Part shown: piece after piece, positions 5,795-6,062 of the stretch
Numbering within the stretch: the stretch's first letter is position 1
How the letters are laid out: every line of letters starts with the position of its first letter
Assembly (NCBI GenBank): GCA_024645155.1
Contig: JAHEGF010000205.1
Location: 1-6,062 of the forward strand
Length of the DNA stretch: 6,062 nucleotides
Reading direction: 5' to 3'
Source of the DNA: Phyllobacteriaceae bacterium
GTDB taxonomy: Bacteria > Pseudomonadota > Alphaproteobacteria > Rhizobiales > Rhizobiaceae
Notes under the pieces: generated by a model
Database searches by the model: none
Told to the model about the DNA's origin: nothing
What the model saw: only the letters and a program-made list of their open reading frames with translations
Program-made: the position numbers and the translations under genes

Positions 5795-6062
5795 TTGGCG
5801 CGCCAGGTGAGCTGCAGCTTCGTGATCAAGTCAGATTGGTCGCTGGATGGCGATCTAGATGAGTTTTTCCAAATATTTGACGATCCGTTATCGCTGACGT
5901 CGTGGTGGGCGCCTGTTTTTATGCGTGGCGAAATGCTGGCAATCGGCCAGGAAAACAAGGTCGGCCTGACCGCCCGGTTTTATACCAAGGGCCTGTTGCC
6001 GCACACGTTCCAATTTTCTGCGCGGATTGACAAAATCGATGAGACTGGTGTCATGAGGATCC
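5795..6062 (+). CDS. SRPBCC-family (START/polyketide cyclase-like) protein, 5' part
   Basis: Eighty-nine codons are visible before the right edge cuts the gene. The pattern is a first beta strand (FVIKSDWSLDG, 9-19), then EFFQIFDDPLSLTSWWAPVF (23-42) and FYTKGLLPHTFQFSARID (62-79). It resembles SRPBCC proteins with a 'DP..l..WW..V' helix region and a 'TKG.LP....f' strand. These are small cytoplasmic helix-grip folds that bind hydrophobic ligands; function is unknown. The start is uncertain: TTG at 5795 has the best-placed ribosome binding site and gives a family-like N-terminus, while ATG at 5774 or TTG at 5780 would add 7 or 5 residues. The gene lies beyond the pnt terminator and is an independent unit. 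TTGACT at 5745-5750 resembles a -35 box but has no matching -10. Confidence 0.65.
   Translation, partial: MARQVSCSFVIKSDWSLDGDLDEFFQIFDDPLSLTSWWAPVFMRGEMLAIGQENKVGLTARFYTKGLLPHTFQFSARIDKIDETGVMRI

Noticed and set aside
5737..5958. Minus-strand open frame (73 codons) downstream of pntB
   Set aside because: No recognisable domain; it overlaps the SRPBCC coding region on the other strand.
6057..6062. GGATCC exactly at the right edge, suggesting a cloning boundary
   Set aside because: The same hexamer occurs inside pntAA at 2820-2825, and the SRPBCC frame runs through it without disruption, so it may be chance.

Overview
The window looks like core chromosome of an alphaproteobacterium, most likely Hyphomicrobiales (Rhizobiales). 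Three things point there: the split, three-gene proton-translocating transhydrogenase (pntAA-pntAB-pntB); a small aa3-type cytochrome oxidase subunit IV gene directly upstream of it; and a LivF-type ATPase with the C-terminal tail KHYKRRKRWL. Base composition is moderately GC-rich and looks even across the window. I see no insertion sequence, tRNA, rRNA, CRISPR array, phage gene or other sign of recent transfer.

Layout. (1) Positions 1-1337, plus strand: the 3' end of a periplasmic substrate-binding protein, a 108-base gap with a strong 11-bp hairpin, then the ATPase livF. This is the end of a branched-chain amino acid (HAAT) type ABC importer operon; the permeases and the second ATPase would lie to the left. 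(2) Positions 1372-2079, minus strand: a complete HAD-family hydrolase converging on livF with only 34 bases between the stop codons. (3) Positions 2080-2225: a divergent intergenic region that should hold promoters for both flanking genes. (4) Positions 2226-5664, plus strand: cox subunit IV, pntAA, pntAB and pntB, closed by a clear intrinsic terminator at 5695-5723. pntAA and pntAB overlap by 4 bases; pntAB and pntB are 10 bases apart. (5) Positions 5795-6062: the 5' end of an SRPBCC-family gene running off the right edge, probably with a TTG start.

Function. The centre of the window is a bioenergetic block. PntAA (soluble NAD(H) domain), PntAB and PntB (membrane channel plus NADP(H) domain) form the proton-motive-force-driven NADH to NADPH transhydrogenase. 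The small Cox subunit belongs to the aa3 oxidase that helps build that force.

No whole new system is visible. The most unusual element is a histone-H1-like Lys/Ala/Pro tail of about 57 residues on PntAA, with four tandem KPAA(K/N/G) pentads. It sits next to a PntAB whose N-terminus is acidic, and an electrostatic tether between the two subunits is a testable idea. The livK-livF hairpin, the LivF start and the SRPBCC start are smaller points worth checking.
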